64,000 nucleotides of DNA from Sympetrum striolatum (Eukaryota; Arthropoda; Insecta; Odonata; Libellulidae). Location of the stretch: assembly GCA_947579665.1 (NCBI GenBank), contig OX388345.1:57651454-57715453 (forward strand), given 5' to 3'. Shown here piece by piece: positions 49,823 to 61,800 of the stretch. How positions within the stretch are numbered: position 1 is the first letter of the stretch; each line of letters opens with the position of its first letter. The notes under the pieces are model-generated. The model was not told the DNA's origin. It worked only from the letters and a program-made list of their open reading frames with translations, and ran no database searches. A program made the translations under genes and the position numbers.

Positions 49823-49945
49823 GGGGAGGGAATAAAGAGGGGGGAAAGATGGAGGGGAAGGAGTGGAGTGGGGTGTCTCATGCATGTATGCAGGACACCG
49901 AGGAGTCAGTTGCGTGTACCAGAGGGGGAGAGGCAGGGGTGGGGG
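49823..49945 (+). other. G-run cluster with G-quadruplex potential
   Basis: Runs of three or more G occur at 49823-49826, 49828-49830, 49839-49844 and 49854-49857, and again at 49924-49928, 49936-49939 and 49941-49945. Loops of 1, 8 and 9 nt in the first group exceed the strict 7-nt rule. A relaxed quadruplex is plausible on the + strand. About 150 nt later the + strand turns C-rich (CCCTCCCAGAGG near 50091), so G/C skew reverses inside one GC-raised island (about 49570-50360). Confidence 0.45.
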
Positions 49946-50360
49946 CAGTTGGACAGTGGACGGAGTATGTGCATGGAAGGTTACGTATAGTGGTCGGGGA
50001 GGAGGAGAATGAAGTCGGGGGCATAGAATGGGAAACGGCGAGGGAATGTCAGTGCGTGAGCGTTTGTGCGTGAGAAAATGGAATCGGACTTCCCTCCCAG
50101 AGGTTCCCACCACCCGTATCCGCTACACCACCCAACCCTCGCCCTCCCATAGGGATCTTCACACCTCCCATCATCTATTCCAAGCGATGCACATAAAAGA
50201 TGAGTGCGTGTGTGCTTTTTCCCGGAGGATCACACCCGAGCAACAGGCCCAACGTGGCTCCTTGTTACCTGGTATCCCTGATCCTTCGCGATCCTTGGAA
50301 AAACGAGGAGACGGTCTTGAGTAGGGTTATCAAAGTGGATTACATGCACCCTCTGAGGTC

Positions 50361-53300
50361 ATTCGCGATTGACCAGGAGTTGAAAATGATTGCACATGTG
50401 AATATATATCGGTTGTTATTTATTAACTTATATTTAATTAATATAAGTGATACCTTGATCAGCTAGACTTATTACCGCGGTAAAAGAGGTACAAATTTTA
50501 ATAATACGAATTTTCCAATTTAAATGTATTACTTCCTTTATACCAGCAGCATAACACAATGCTTACTACAAACGTTTGTGAGTAGATATTTTGAGTAAAT
50601 AAAATTTTTAAATGTATTTACAAGAGTGCGATAACAACCATTGCAATCAAATGTTCAAGTGTTTGGAGATTTTATTAAAAGTAAGGGTAAATTATAACAA
50701 TTAAACTCTTCAAATTAAAATTAGCTAAAGAGGCATACTTGAGCTACTTCAATACAAAATGCTAAGGGTAAATATTTAAAATATTTCTTCATAAAATCTG
50801 AATGGCTCAACTCTTTGATCTAATCTTTATATATGTCAATCTTAAATATGTGTAATAAATTTATAGCTAAACATATATTAAAGCTAAATATTTTTTTAAC
50901 TTTAATCGAATAAACTATTATTACATATATAAGAAAAATCTCTTGATATTAATTGAACTCCTCTATCTACATTTAGCTATGGAATAGAAGCGCTCTGTGA
51001 ATCCGCGCAGTGGAAATTATTGTTTAGTAAACAGGAAGTGACTTTAATACTGTGTAAAAATAATGTTTTTCATGTCACGCACTTAAAAAGTTGGAACCTG
51101 AGGGGTTTGTTGAATGTATATCATTTAAACCACTGGTCTTAAGTACGACATTCCACATGGATCAACATTGTTTCACTGATATTCTCCTTTGATCTAATAA
51201 CAAAATGAATTTAGCTGATTGGAAAAGATTTATGTTATATTTTGATTTAACTATTAAAATATTCTTCGTTAATGTTCATCGTTTAGTTAAATTCAGTAAA
51301 TAAAAAGTTTTAAATACATAGTCATTATATTTTTTTTACTGTTATCGTATTGGACCCTTGCAAAAGATGACAAAGCATGAGAAGGCATTCAAATCATGTT
51401 ATGCATCCAAGTAATGGGATTTGAGAAGACGTCAATGTGATCTCTAAGCTACTTCTTTATTATTATCAGTTTCTTTCTTCTAATCTAAAGTTCCTGACGA
51501 GAGAGGGAAGTATGGCCTTTAGAAAGACTAAAGATCAAGCATGATTGACGCCAGCTTGTGTGAAGATCATCGTTAAGATATTAACAATAATTTTTATTTG
51601 ATTATAAAAAAATAGAACTATGCCTCTTTGGTCTTGGAGCCAGTTAAATGAGAGAACTCTTTGCATTGCTATAATTATTTTAATTATAGGTAATCGAGCA
51701 CGAAAAAATTCTTTTATGATATTAATTCATTTTATTTATGAAGGTATTTCATATAGTAAACCTTAAACAACCTTTCCTTACGGAATATAAAAAAAATTAT
51801 CCTCCCAAAATGGGAATATTCACTTGGGATTAGGTAATGGATTCAAAATGAGAATTTTTCATTCAGTAGTAAAAGATCATCAAATTCTTAAATTCTTATT
51901 CTTAAATACGATTTAAGTCATAGATTGGAATCATTTAAATTACATGACTGTATATTTATACCAGCTTGCTGAAAATTTAGTCTACATTTGCGAGCACGGA
52001 AAAAGAACTACAGACAGACAGACAGTATATAACCTAAAGTGAATTCAAGAATATCTTGTAAAAAATAGAGCGATTCAGGTGCTGAACTCCAAATTGATTA
52101 TGAATTGTTACCACTAAAGCTAATTCCCTAATGTTCTAATTTATTGAAATTTTTCTAAGTATTTCAAACATTAAAATAATATAATTAATGTACTGTCTCT
52201 CTCAGGATTGATGTCGCATGCTTTTCCAAAGATTATTCCCCGAAAAAACCCATAAAAACCTGGTTTGCGGAAAGGCTACGGAGATAATACTTTCAAAGGA
52301 GTACCGAAAGCATCAGAGACCTTCTCTGGTGAGGTAAAGAAATTTCACTAAAAATGTAATAAAATTTCACCTCCGTTGGGTATTTTAATGGTGCTATTTG
52401 ATAATCCTTACAGCAACGTTAAAGGAACTATTTACATTCTGCTGGAAGATAATCATCATGACAGTGTCTAACACAACGAAATATCATTCTCGCTGAATAC
52501 CAAAAATGTTCTTTCTTCCCTCTTCGTTATTTAGTTTACATTTATAGCTACTTCATATGCCCTTTTCACGTCACAAGAACGTGGAAGGACTTTTCAATGA
52601 ACTCCGCGATCGCAGTTCTACGCTTATACAAAAAAACATTGTCTAACTTTTAAATAAAATTCTGTTCCATGTTGAATGAATACTAAATCTTTTCTACTAT
52701 GTCGTATAAGGTTTTGATTAGGTTTTTGAAAAACCATGTTCTATATCTAGAGCAGCATATTTATCAATTTTATATTCTACATCCTTATTTATTCATATTT
52801 TTAAATCTTTAAAACGAACTATAATTAGTACCTGTTGATTTACGGAAAAATTACATTTATTTAATTTATATTTACTCCTCCGTGAATTAAAATTTTTAAT
52901 TGTTTCCATTTATAAGCATTTCATTTTGGTGTCATGTTTTATAGAATTAGGAAAACATTATTCGCGACTCCTTAATCTATCTTTGGACCTACTTCAATTC
53001 AAATGACGAATTTTATACGTCAGCTCAACGAACTAGTTCTTTCAGTTCAGCAAATAAATAACATAATGTCGCTCAGAACACTGGAATTAATCTGAAATTT
53101 ATGGCTTATTATACGATGAATTAGTCATTTCAATTTTATAATATTTAACGCTCAATAAATTTTGGGAGAACCAATAAATATATAGTATTTAAATCAAAGA
53201 TTTCTATTTCATATTCAAGGTGTTTTTTCACTATATTAGTAGTTTATTTTATCTTATCTTAATATAATTTCTCATGTTGACCTTCATTAGTCAAAATTCC

Positions 53301-55279
53301 AAAAAGTTGCGATAGTAAAAGATCCTTATCATTTTTAGGGCCGCTATCAAAGAATTATGAATTTGTAATAAAATTTGCAATCTATATAATAAGCAACCTT
53401 TTCGAGGGACGTGTTCAAAGATATGTAAATTTGTTGTAAAATTTTCAATGTATTCTAAAAGCAATAAGAAAAATTGAGGTTATTTTCCCAGATTTAATTT
53501 CGTCTTTTAAAGTATTTTAGGCCCCCGGATTTTAGTGTACACATTCATATCTGATAACTAAATTGTTTTCCATCCACAGCCTGCTTTGATACAAAACTAG
53601 TAATTTGGAAAAACTCATTCCTATTATTTTATTGCTAACAATATTTTTGGGATATTTTAGGAACAACTATCTTATAATGGCCGTTTTATATCAAAAGAGC
53701 GACCCTTAGTCTACCTTGTAAAGAGAAAGACTATGTTTACCTCAATTTAAAACATTTAACTTCAGCAGGGTCGTTGGTTTGAAGGAAATATAATGGCAGA
53801 GGGACAATGAGCTAGAGAGCGAAGGGGGAGGGCAGAAAGGCGTCCATTCTTGGCCTCCGTGACTCGAATTCTTCGAGATTATAAAGTAGGCGACGTGCGA
53901 TCCAACGCGTTCCATCGACAATACGCTTCCGTTTTACCAAATGTCTTCTTTCGCGACATTTTCAATGGATCCCTCAATTATAGAATGGCATTATAAAACC
54001 GTTGCGCAACGAAGCCGATCGCATCAATCACAAGACGAGCACCGAAGAAATAGGAATTGAAAGAGATATTCACGAGGCGACTCTTATGATAAATCATCTC
54101 AATGTAGGAGGCTATATAAATAAACATATGTCCATAATCCATTTAGATTCATGTATCTGATAATAATTAACTCATTTATGAATAACTCTAATAGAATGTT
54201 ACGTAAACTATGGAATTGTATTTAGAGGATGGCACGCATATTCTCCATGAATTATACAGACTCATTAAAGATACATGTGTAATGCAAATATCTTATCAAG
54301 TTGGAAGAAAATTGAAACATCAATAGTTAAACTGCTACATGTAGTAAATTTCTGTGAATTTTGCCCGTTAAATAATTCCTGTTTCTTCTACAACTAATTA
54401 AAGAAAATTTCATGACTTTAATTAGAAATTTAAATAACGCATAATTTTCTAAATATAGTTAAAAGCGATACAAAGGATAAATAATATCGAAAATGCTGTA
54501 CAAAATTTTTAACGTTTTTTTATGCTAAAATGAAATTTAATGTTGCATTGTCAAGATGCAATTTCATATACAATTGTGTCTATTTTCCCAGGGCATATTA
54601 TTATGAATAAGGAAAATTTTTTATTTCAATTCATAAGTAATATTTATTAAAATTAAATTTTACGAAGGAGTTAGACTTGGAAAAGCATCGAATTATACAC
54701 GTGTGGTAGTATTATATAGTTCATTATTTGTACTAAATTACAATGTTTTATTCTCAAGATGAATTTCAAGTAACTTCTTCATTTCTTTACTTACTTATTC
54801 CATACTAAAATCAACGATAAATTAGCAGTTTAGGCTTTTTTTCTTCTTTTGTTTATTTTGAGAATGTCTATGCTTTAAGTATTCATTGATTCAGTATTAT
54901 ATTAATCGAAGTTTCTCCACTACATCAATTAGTAGTTTCCTGAAGCACATTTATATGATAGATATAGGCCAACCTTGTTGCTCCTGCCTGAAGAAGGAAG
55001 CTAACTGATCACTTATTAACAGTTCTCTTCCATCATATCTCACCTTTGCATTAATGTTGCAATTCAGGCACAGCGTCCATTTTTTATTCATTCTCATTCA
55101 TCCCTTAAAATACGTACATCTAATCACTCCGGGGTCTATTTCACCGACTTCAAACGACTTCTAACTATTTTTTACTCTTTTCCACTCAATAAATTATTGT
55201 TAACTCGTATTCTCCTCGTTTTTAAATGCTTTTAACAAAAGCTCTCTTCCGCGTTCGGCTCACCCTTACATATCTCTGT
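50361..55279. other. Intergenic, AT-rich; no gene recognised
   Basis: Very few open frames longer than 60 codons. A 4-nt microsatellite, (ACAG)n of 16 nt, lies at 52010-52025. A single GC-raised patch is at about 53760-54080. Nothing else was recognised. Confidence 0.5.
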
Positions 55280-55748
55280 CAGTTGTATAATATTTACGTT
55301 ACTGTTATCATTGGCACCTGACTCAATTTATTCATTTGTAATTTTTGTAATTTTATATCTGGAATTTACTACATTATTATTAGGTATTTACTGTGTTTTC
55401 GCGAGTTTTTATAACCCCTTCTCTTTGGGTGTTTTACGGCAACATGGATTTTTTCTTTATCAACCTTCATTTGAAACGATTTTTTCCCTCACTGTACTCT
55501 TTTTTTATTTTAATTTATATTTGTACATACTCTATAGACATTCGAGGTTATGTGGAATGCCTAACCTTGCCAGTAAAGGATCAAACTTAGTAACTAACTA
55601 ACATATAGTATTCCTCCCAAATTTCTCAACCTCACAGCAATGCTACATTGTAATCAATGTTCTAAACATACCGACAAGGTTAGCAACTGTAGTATATCTT
55701 TCAGTAGTATAATATCTGCTTTATTACTATCATGGGCACCTGACTCAA
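55280..55748 (+). repeat. Diverged direct repeat pair, 422 bp apart
   Basis: The 47-nt segment 55280-55326 and the segment 55702-55748 match at about 80%, both ending GGCACCTGACTCAA. Similarity extends weakly upstream. The segment between them is T-rich on the + strand. The second copy leads into a GC-raised stretch at 55790-56030. That stretch has an open frame of 77 codons, then ATG at 56023 opening a 78-codon frame starting MKKSGIEAEKNRSRS. The layout resembles repeated promoter units ahead of an element's 5' region, but no element proteins are present, so this is only a possibility. Confidence 0.45.
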
Positions 55749-56259
55749 ACTTTTAACAAATATAATGTCAGCAATGTTTATGGAGGCTCGTCTTGAGTCC
55801 CCCTAGTCATCCGCCATCGTGTTCCGCCGTTTATTTCAATCGATACTTCCCACCTTCGCCCCTCTCCGTTTCCAGCGGCAACCACTGCACTGCTTCTTTG
55901 TTGACATCGTCAGCCTTTTCCGTTTCGGCGTGTGTCGTGTGTTTTAGCGCGTGTGCCAGCTATTTCCTAGCTCTAGGAGGAATTTCATCAGTGCCGGTGA
56001 TATGTGTGTCGTGGTGTGAGGAATGAAAAAGAGTGGTATTGAAGCAGAGAAAAACAGGTCCCGAAGTTGGATCAGTTTTGAAATTAGATGTTCCTGTCTC
56101 GGTTATAGCTGTGAGTTTCAAGCGTGTTTCTCAATTTTTGTCTTTGGATATTGTTATAAACTTTTATTATTAGGGAAAGAGGGCGAATATCACAGTCTTA
56201 AAAATGGAATCTGGAATTCGTCGTTCATAAATAGCAATCATTATTCTACAATTAGTTAG

Positions 56260-59200
56260 AGAAGCAAATGGTGCTTAGTGTTTTAGATTCCTGTTATCAG
56301 TGGTTATTTAAATGTTATGTTGCTGAATCTGTTACTTTGAAACTTGAACTCATTAAATAGAGAAACGTTGCATACTTACACAAACTGTACTAACTTCTAT
56401 CTACTGTTAAGTCCTCTTTTACGATTTTATTGATAGTTAATAAATTTTTAGGTAGAGAAATTTTAACTCGCTGTCACCAATGAGTGACATGATATTTTCA
56501 TCAAATTCTTAAGTATGGCCTCACTATTTCTCTTCCTGAGCTTCAAATAAGACAAAAATTTTCACTAATTCATTTAACACGTGTTTTCCTTTGGAACCTA
56601 CTTTTATCATTGGACTTATGATAGCTTCCCATCATCGGAGAACGGAAAATAAAATAGTGGCTCATAGTAATGGTTCTTATCAAGATCTCTCTGCGTGATA
56701 TCATAATAGGGGTTTTTCCTTGCATAAGTACAGTGACAAAATAGTAAATGATAATTTGGTATGAAGATTTTTTATGAGATCATTTAAGTAATTGTTATAT
56801 CCTTTATAATTTTACAGCGCAGAGAGCCGAATTTTCGATCTTATTTTTCCATAGAAAATTGATATTTTTGCAAGAGGGTGCAAGAACACAGTTTTATAAA
56901 TTAAGGGGTACCATCAACTATAAAGCCTAAGAACTACTGGCGTATTAAAAATATTCTATCAAGTGCAGAAACTCAAGGCTAGATTATTGAATCCATGTTC
57001 AACCTTCCGTTTCAATTCTTTTTTGAAGCTCCATTTCCTCCCACGTTCCTCGATAATAAGGAAAGAGAGAGCGCGAGTAAAAAATCCCACCCTTCGGTGT
57101 GATGTATATCAATCGCCTGTCAATCGCATTGGGCGAGATAGAAAAAGCTCCCGGTAAGGATACACCTAGTGCTTCGGATCTCGTCGACTCTCGCAATTTT
57201 TTGTCCCAAAAGACTTTCATCATCGCAATACCATCGAGCGTGTTTGCGTGTGAAACGACGCTTGAAACTCTTCTCTAACCGCCAGCACCTTTTCAAAATT
57301 TTTTGAAAGTCGCGTAAACTGGAATCACGTCTATGGCTGCGTCCGATCCCTTCCACAATCGATTCACTATCCTTTCATTTTATACCGGCCACTGTGACTT
57401 CGCAAGGCCGTGAGCGCCCGATCGGAAAAATGGGTTTTCGAGCCGATGCGGCGGCTGCTTCCCGAGAGATTGTTGCTCTATGAAATTCTAAAAGGTCGCT
57501 TCGGAGGAAAGTTCTGCAGCGCGTGACCTCCGCGGAGACAGGAGTGGCCTGTAAAAGGTCGAAGGACTGTGTGCGCTGCCAGAGGTCAAGTTCGAAGAAA
57601 GTGGGAGGGGTTTTACGAGAGAGGAAAGGATGGAATGCCGGTCTCATTGACGGTCTAATGGGCCGCTGTCCACGTGTTTTTCCGGCATCTTGGAAATTCG
57701 ACGCGGCGTTTCGTCTTGGACGCGCGATAGGTGAGTTCCCAAGGCTACCGAAAACTTTCGGAAATTTTTCTCCGTGCATAAAAAACCGCATTCTTTCCGA
57801 AGGAATCTTGTCAATTCAAGGAAAAAAGCTGTCATCCCAGCCGTGAAAATTATTTCAGCATCACTATGCTGTTGACTGACCAGGTATTACCATAGCTCAT
57901 CGCTTAACTATTTATGTTACAAGTGGTCAGCAGTATTAGTCCCCTCGATCCTTCGTTGTTGACATAAATCACATCTCGGGATGAATTCATGGTAAAACAT
58001 GACTGCTTTATGGCAAACGAAATGATTGGGAAAGAAAATTCTTCAGAACGTAGGTCGGAAAGGGGCAATCGGCAGAAATGGGACTGGGATGAATAGGTTT
58101 TCAAACTGCCAACTATGGTTGCCCTTGGCCTACCTACATGTTTCTTTTTATTTCCTAAATTTAATTGTCATATCTTAATGGACGATTACTTTAAAGAGTT
58201 AAAACATCTGATACATACAAACAGCCAATAAAATAATCAGCAGATGATTTAGATATTAACTTTAACTACCTTCCTTACAATTATCTAACGTTAACTCACG
58301 GTACGTTGAAAAGTTCAGGTAAGTTTTACTGGATTGTTTGTAATCAAGAATGCTTTATGAGCTATGATTTGGTTAGGATAATTCTTATAAAATATATAAA
58401 AATAAGTATCAATTAATATTTGGGAAAAGTGAAGTTAGTGGAAGTAATGCTTTACGATTGAAAATCAGAACAGTGTATAACTGAAGTGCATTGTTATCAC
58501 AAATTATTGAAAATTTTCAATAAGAGTACAGGGACAAAAAAACATATTAGTTTATCAACACCGCAAAATTATTAACGTTAAGTTGGATAACATTTTTAAT
58601 ATATAGCAGATCAGCCTTTTTCTCAAAAGGACTTGAATTTTGGTTGAGATAAATTTAATTTATAGGAGAGCATTCATGAGATTTGTCATTGCAATTCCAC
58701 TGTGAAAGAGGAGACGATCTTTATTAATTGATTGTAATCACCGTAAAGGTTTATCTTGTATTTTCGATGTAAAGTAGAAACTGTCGGTTATAGAAAGAAA
58801 TTAAAAAGTTATTGCATTTTTGTGAAAAGGTCACGATCGATTCCTTAGTATGTATATTTGTATATTCTATTGTATATATGTAATGACTAATACAGGAGAT
58901 ATTTATCGCATGAGACTCCTATGATGTTTGTGAGTAACGCATGATGCGTGATTCCCGTATCTAGCGAGATTTTCCATCCTTTTCTTGTTTTGCGTCACCA
59001 TGCGAATTTCTTCCGCTCAATCAGACACGCGTCGTCAATCGCCTGTCTTTTGTTCACTTCGGAGAGAATCTCCTCTTTATTCCCCACTTTCATTTCTCTC
59101 CAACATTGGCCCTCCCATGACGAACGAAGAGGATAAAAAACCTAAAGAATGCGTGGGAGTCTTTCACTATGGAATTTTTCCTTCATTTCTATCCTTTCGT

Positions 59201-59841
59201 AGACTTCCTAGTCTTACAGAATTATTTTTATAATAAATAATTATGATTACACACTTTGAAATATTTTATCGAATTACATTAATTATAGTTTGCATAAGGT
59301 AAGCTTGTGTATCACAATAAAAAAACATTCATTTTATTCATTTCCACGTGCTAAATTATAGTTTTTTTGTATCGGAGTCAATTCTTGATTAGTTACACCT
59401 GATAAGTAGTGAACGATTTGGTAAAAAGCAAAGTACAATAATCTGATCAGAGGAAACCAAATTCAGTAATTATTCATTCTTTGCTATTACAATCTATTGT
59501 TATTACCTGGTTTGTGAATGATGGTATATGGTAAATATAAAATAGTTAGTTAAGCTATCCCCTTTACTAACTCCGAATTAAGAGATTCCTCGCATTATGT
59601 CGAAGGATTTATTTAGAATCTATCTTTGTAGTGATTTGAAGGACAAGATAATGGCAGAAACAAAATTATCGATTATTGTTCCGATAAATGTACTTGCTGC
59701 CCCTAAAGTTCATGATTCTTATTTCATATATTGGATAAATATATGAAAACTCACTCGTTTTTCTTTATTTATATAATAAAACACATAAGTTTTACCGAAT
59801 GAATTTATTAAAAGAAGCCGCCTTTTAAATAATATAATTTA
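56260..59841. other. Intergenic; large GC-raised island at about 57000-57830
   Basis: The island carries frames of 138 codons on minus (57375-57791) and 107 on + (57523-57846) over the same DNA, neither with a known motif nor exon signals, so neither is called. A smaller GC-raised patch lies at about 58960-59160. The rest is AT-rich with nothing recognised. Confidence 0.45.
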
Positions 59842-59979
59842 CATGGAGAAAAGATAATGAATAAAAACAGTGTAATTTTCTACACTTTTAGTGTGGAAAA
59901 TTACACTGTTTTTATTCATTATCTAAAATGGCTTTTCAAAAAGTAACGCCTGATCATCTAGATTTCATGGAGAAAAGAT
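59842..59979. mobile_element. Near-perfect hairpin element flanked by 14-bp direct repeats
   Basis: The arms 59853-59885 and 59891-59923 are inverted copies with 32 of 33 positions paired, around a 5-nt loop (TTTTA). This is the youngest-looking structure in the window. A perfect 14-bp direct repeat, CATGGAGAAAAGAT, lies at 59842-59855 (overlapping the first bases of the left arm) and 59966-59979 (42 nt beyond the right arm). This repeats the layout of the 15.5 and 38.3 kb elements: hairpin, one-sided tail, short flanking duplication. No protein is encoded and no known transposon end is recognised. Confidence 0.8.
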
Positions 59980-61527
59980 TTTAGGTAAAAGTTTAACAGT
60001 ATACAGTTATCTAACTAGCCAAAGCACATTCAATGGAAGTAGCAATGAGGAATTATCCTGTTGGAAATACTAAAAGAAAAGAGCAATTTAATAGAAAAAT
60101 AGAATTGCTGATTGCAATAATACAAGTGTGGATATCGGACTGACGTAAAATAAGAGCGATACCAAGTGAAGATCAGAGATTACTCTTGCGCAACTATAAC
60201 TTATTCTACCTTCCAAAAAAAGGACACCAGTATTCGTTACCTTCATATGGCTGTGTCGATTCTTCCCAACGTATTCATTACTAAAACAAATAGGAATAGT
60301 GGCCGTTGGGTCTGTGAGGGACGTAGATGTGAAGGAGGGAACTTTCGATTGCAATTTCCTTTGCCTCGTCCCTCCTATAAATCCCACGTTAGCAAAAGAA
60401 CCGTGATTATGACTTAGTCGTGACTCTTCCTCGTGAATTTCTCTTTGTATTGATGCTAAATATTGACGCCGCCCTATAATCACTTTGCAGAAAAGAACCG
60501 ACGCTGCAAGTTTTGTATGTGTGTGGCTTGGAAAGAAAGACTGAAGAAGCGTATCAAAAGATAAAACAACTCTCCATACGCAGAAGGTCTCTAGTTCGGA
60601 AGGGAAGTTTATTTTCCGTTTTTATTAGTTAAATAGGGTTATTGAAATCTAAAAGCTCGAAGGATATGGAAGGCGTTTTTATATACTTCTTGACCTAAGT
60701 GCAACTTAAATGTGTTTATCATTAATGAATTAATTTCTATTACACGTAGACATTCCTACGTATAATATAATAACTCCACATAAATAAGCAACACAAACCC
60801 AACTTCTCTGAAGATGAAATCAAATACATAGGAAATGAAACTAAAGATTTTCAATAGAAAGTGTATTTTCTTAAGTGATAAATTAGACGATATAGATAAT
60901 TCTTTGTAGATGGACACGCATTCAGTACCTCAAGGTATGGTTTAATTAAATCCGACTTTATCAGAATAAAATAAACATTCACAAGGTGCAGCATGGCCAT
61001 CTGAAATAAACTCAGAATTAATGAATAACAAAATGTGCCCTGTAGTATCTTTAAGGCATGGGTGTTTTTGCACTCCGTAGTATAAAATGCATCAGCTCTT
61101 ATGAAGACCCCAAGGCCCCAATGATTCCCCAAGGGATTTCATTCCCTACTGTGCTTCATCGTATAAAATGCAAAAATCATTAATAGAAAACCGATACCTT
61201 TGTAAAACTGATATAAAAATGAATACTTTTTAGTTTTAATGTAGAATTGAATAAAAACTTGCTTCTTCACACTTTGGAAATAATACTTAACGTCAGAAAA
61301 CAGCCTGGAATTTTATATTTATCTGCTATACGCATGGAGTTACTGAAAGTGTTATATGTGGCCTGAAGCTCATAGTTTGGGCCTCTCTACTCCAAGAGAA
61401 CTTCCAACTGGTCTTTGCTAGTTTACAATCATATACATATTAAATTCAGAGCGGTCATACTTTCAACGTTTTAAAATGATTTCTTCGGTATGTAAGACAT
61501 AAAATATCAGTGAATAGTATTTACGTC
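59980..61527. other. Intergenic, no gene recognised
   Basis: A 131-codon minus frame (60088-60483) and an 83-codon + frame (60166-60417) overlap in a GC-raised patch (about 60270-60620). Neither has a recognisable motif. A short stem, ACACGTAG/CTACGT, lies near 60745-60765. The rest is AT-rich. Confidence 0.45.
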
Positions 61528-61757
61528 TATGATGGAGGATATGATTGGAATAATTTCACACAATAGCCAATTATTTTCTACTCTGAAGTATTTTTTCTTC
61601 AAAACACCTTCATGATATTATATTTACTGGGTCACAAGAAAATATGATGGAGGATATCATTGGAATAATTTCACACAATAGCCAATTATTTTCTACTCTG
61701 AAGTATTTTTTCTTCAAAACGCCTTCATGATATTATATTTACTGACCCACAAGAAAA
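61528..61757 (+). repeat. 115-bp tandem duplication (two copies)
   Basis: Copy 1 (61528-61642) and copy 2 (61643-61757) are head to tail. They differ at only two single positions plus one 3-nt cluster: ACTGGGTCACAAG in copy 1 against ACTGACCCACAAG in copy 2. The near-identity indicates a recent duplication. The duplicated unit contains no open frame of note. Confidence 0.9.
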
Positions 61758-61759
61758 TA

Positions 61760-61800
61760 TACTCGACCAAGTCGAGTAATATAAGAATATATTACTCGAC
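61760..61800. repeat. Overlapping alternative hairpins next to the tandem duplication
   Basis: GTCGAGTAATATA (61771-61783) and TATATTACTCGAC (61788-61800) form a perfect 13-bp stem with a 4-nt loop. TACTCGA (61760-61766) and TCGAGTA (61772-61778) form a competing 7-bp stem that uses part of the same sequence. The structure starts directly after the second copy of the 115-bp unit. Confidence 0.8.

Noticed and set aside
57375..57846. 138-codon minus and 107-codon plus frames
   Set aside because: They overlap each other on opposite strands in a GC-raised island and neither resembles a known protein.
60088..60483. 131-codon minus-strand frame
   Set aside because: No recognisable domain, hydrophobic end of no clear type, and an overlapping plus-strand frame.
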